Below, piece after piece: positions 6,499 to 7,824 of a stretch of DNA of 7,824 bases (position 1 is its first letter; every line of letters starts with the position of its first letter). The notes under the pieces are model-generated. The model saw only the letters and a list, made by a program, of their open reading frames with translations. It was not told the DNA's origin and ran no database searches. The stretch comes from Terriglobia bacterium (GTDB lineage: Bacteria; Acidobacteriota; Terriglobia; UBA7540): assembly GCA_020072905.1 (NCBI GenBank), contig JAIQGB010000203.1:1-7824 (forward strand), given 5' to 3'. Position numbers and translations under genes: made by a program.

Positions 6499-6504
6499 AG
6501 GAGG
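6499..6504 (+). promoter_or_regulatory. Shine-Dalgarno that fixes the second exbD start
   Basis: AGGAGG precedes the ATG at 6513 by 8 nt. The open frame extends upstream to 6438, but that part overlaps the end of the first exbD and encodes nothing ExbD-like, so the start at 6513 is preferred. A second ATG lies two codons later (6519), because ATGGCT is repeated; either could be used with little effect. Confidence 0.8.
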
Positions 6505-6512
6505 CTAACACT

Positions 6513-6932
6513 ATGGCTATGGCTGTTGGGGGTACGAAGGGGACCATGTCGGACATCAACATTACCCCCCTCATTGACGTTCTGCTCGTACTGATCATTA
6601 TCTTTATGGTGATCACACCCTTGACACCGAAGGGTCTGGACGCGCTCGTCCCGCAGCCTAACCCGAACGCTGCACCCCCCAGCGAAGATGTCCTCAACCG
6701 GACCATTGTGGTGTCGATCGATGCCGAGCGGCGGATTAAGATCAACCAGGATCCCATCGACCTCCGGAGCCTGGGCCCCCGGCTTGAGGATATCTTCAAG
6801 ACCCGCAACGAGCGGGTGATGTTTGTCAAGGGTGATTCCACGCTGCCCTTTGCCGAGGTCGCGCAAATCATCGACATCGCCAAGGGGGCGGGGATCGACA
6901 AAATCGGGTTAATCACCAAAGAGCTGCAATAG
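6513..6932 (+). CDS. exbD: ExbD/TolR-family biopolymer transport protein, copy 2
   Basis: This second ExbD has 139 residues and again the diagnostic N-terminus, SDINITPLIDVLLVLIIIFMVITP (about 13-36), with the expected proton-carrying Asp at residue 22. The periplasmic part (VVSIDAERRIKINQDPIDLRSL, then RVMFVKGDSTLPFAEVAQIIDIAKGAGIDKIGLITKEL) is the same fold as copy 1 but clearly diverged. The region after the helix is Pro/Asn-rich (VPQPNPNAAPPSED) instead of acidic. It lies 40 bp after copy 1, has its own strong Shine-Dalgarno, and ends in tandem in-frame stops (TAG then TAA). Two different ExbDs next to one ExbB suggest either a heterodimer in the channel or alternative complexes; the sequence cannot decide which. 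Confidence 0.94.
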   Translation: MAMAVGGTKGTMSDINITPLIDVLLVLIIIFMVITPLTPKGLDALVPQPNPNAAPPSEDVLNRTIVVSIDAERRIKINQDPIDLRSLGPRLEDIFKTRNERVMFVKGDSTLPFAEVAQIIDIAKGAGIDKIGLITKELQ

Positions 6933-6970
6933 TAAGAGTTCTTGGCTCTAGGGTCGAGGGAGGGACTCCA

Positions 6971-7780
6971 ATGAAACCCCACAAGCTCGCTGTGCTCTGC
7001 GGGGTATTAATGTTGCTCGTGGCCGCGAATGCCTGCAATAAGCTGAAGGCACGCGATCAGTTGAACAAAGGGGTCGGAGCGTTCCGCAACGCCCAGTTCC
7101 AGCAGGCCATCGTGCACTTCAAAACCGCGGTGGATCTGGATCCCACGTTGCTGAATGCCCGCCTGTACCTGGCCACCGCTTACGCCCAGCAATACATCCC
7201 CGGCGGAGATTCCCCGGAGAATATCAAAATCGGGGACCAGGCGGTCGAGGCATTTGAAGACGTCCTGAAGATGGACCCCAGCAACGTCACCGCCATCGCC
7301 AGCATCGCGCAGATCTATTACAACATGAAGGAGTTCGACAAGGCCAAGGAGTACCAGCGGCGGCGTCTGCAGGTTGCTCCGAATGACCCCGAGCCCTATT
7401 ACTGGATTGGCGTCATCAACTGGGCGATTGCCTACCCGCGGCGCATGCAGGTTCGCAGAGACCTGAACCTGACCATGGCGAAAGATCCTGCCAAGCCGGA
7501 CATTCTTCCTCCGCTCCCCGAGAAGGCCCGGGCAAAGCTCGAGAAGGACAACCAAGCGCTTGTGGACGAGGGCATTCAGGCCCTGCAGAAGGCGATTGAA
7601 TTGAAGCCCAACGACGCTGACGCCATGGCCTACCTGAACCTGATGTATCGCGAAAAGTCCGACTACGAAGCCGACCCCGAGGCGCGCCAGGCTGACCTCA
7701 AGCAGGCCGAGGAGTGGGTGGGGAAGGCTCTGAACATCAAGAAACAGGTGGCCGGGAAGGCCGCTGCGGCGTCCCAATAG
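6971..7780 (+). CDS. TPR-repeat predicted lipoprotein, accessory of the Ton cluster
   Basis: The 269-residue product starts with a signal peptide (MKPHKLAVLCGVLMLLVAANAC) ending in a weak but plausible lipobox (ANAC), with Cys22 as the likely lipidated residue. TPR-like helix pairs follow at about 27-60 (FRNAQFQQAIVHFKTAVDLDP), 61-104 (with a 10-residue insert, then AVEAFEDVLKMDPSN) and 105-140 (YYNMKEFDKAKEYQRRRLQVAPNDP). After a less regular segment there is another near 196-226 (GIQALQKAIELKPNDADAMAYLNLMYR) and a final helix to about 258. The end is an Ala-rich tail. TPR domains are protein-binding scaffolds; no enzyme motif is seen. The gene lies 38 bp after the second exbD with GAGGGAGGGA (6956-6965) upstream of the ATG, so it is probably the last gene of this cluster. 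It may help assemble the Ton complex or a receptor, but that is inferred from position. Confidence 0.85.
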   Translation: MKPHKLAVLCGVLMLLVAANACNKLKARDQLNKGVGAFRNAQFQQAIVHFKTAVDLDPTLLNARLYLATAYAQQYIPGGDSPENIKIGDQAVEAFEDVLKMDPSNVTAIASIAQIYYNMKEFDKAKEYQRRRLQVAPNDPEPYYWIGVINWAIAYPRRMQVRRDLNLTMAKDPAKPDILPPLPEKARAKLEKDNQALVDEGIQALQKAIELKPNDADAMAYLNLMYREKSDYEADPEARQADLKQAEEWVGKALNIKKQVAGKAAAASQ

Positions 7781-7824
7781 CCGGGCATGGGAAGGTTCCT
7801 GGCCTTTTGCCGTTGATAGTTCCC

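Noticed and set aside
5969..6982. Long open frame of 337 codons on the - strand across both exbD genes
   Set aside because: It is antisense to two clear ExbD genes, has no recognisable domain, and is expected from GC-rich codon use on the other strand.
7781..7824. Possible terminator after the TPR gene (GGGAA and TTCCT near 7789-7800, then CCTTTTG)
   Set aside because: The stem is only about 4-5 bp with a 2-nt loop and the T-run is short; the window ends before anything stronger can be seen.

Overview
The window is a single collinear run of eight genes, all on the + strand, GC-rich and tightly spaced. It reads as part of one long operon or two adjoining ones. Gene content and protein style suggest an Acidobacteriota-like bacterium: a TonB with long proline runs and Pro-Gly-Gly repeats, an ExbB with the leader and ending I associate with that phylum, and a SecF with a large extra periplasmic segment. 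This assignment rests on recalled family resemblance, not on a database search.

Region 1 (1-2835 and on to 4125) is the classical tgt-yajC-secD-secF cluster. tgt enters from the left edge (tRNA-guanine transglycosylase, queuosine pathway, C-terminal part only). It carries an in-frame insertion built of two inverted arrays of a degenerate 7-bp repeat. yajC, secD and secF follow and encode the accessory subcomplex of the Sec translocon, which uses the proton motive force to help pull exported proteins across the inner membrane. A perfect 9-bp GC-rich hairpin sits between yajC and the secD ribosome binding site. The SecF periplasmic domain contains an extra segment of about 110 residues that resembles a ComEA-type helix-hairpin-helix domain.

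Region 2 (4185-7780) is a Ton energy-transduction module: a TonB-family protein with an unusual N-terminus of four predicted membrane helices, one ExbB/TolQ-type proton channel protein, two different ExbD proteins, and a predicted TPR lipoprotein. The ExbB-ExbD channel would use proton flow to drive TonB, which energises outer-membrane receptors across the periplasm. No receptor gene is present in the window. The TPR lipoprotein is probably a periplasmic or outer-membrane accessory of unknown role.

The two regions are separated by only 59 bp (secF stop to the TonB-family start), with no visible terminator. Two proton-motive-force-driven inner-membrane machines, one for secretion and one for uptake, therefore appear to be co-transcribed. 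No tRNA, rRNA, CRISPR array, insertion sequence or phage gene was found. There is no gene-free stretch longer than about 115 bp (698-812). The last 44 bases (7781-7824) hold nothing I can identify.
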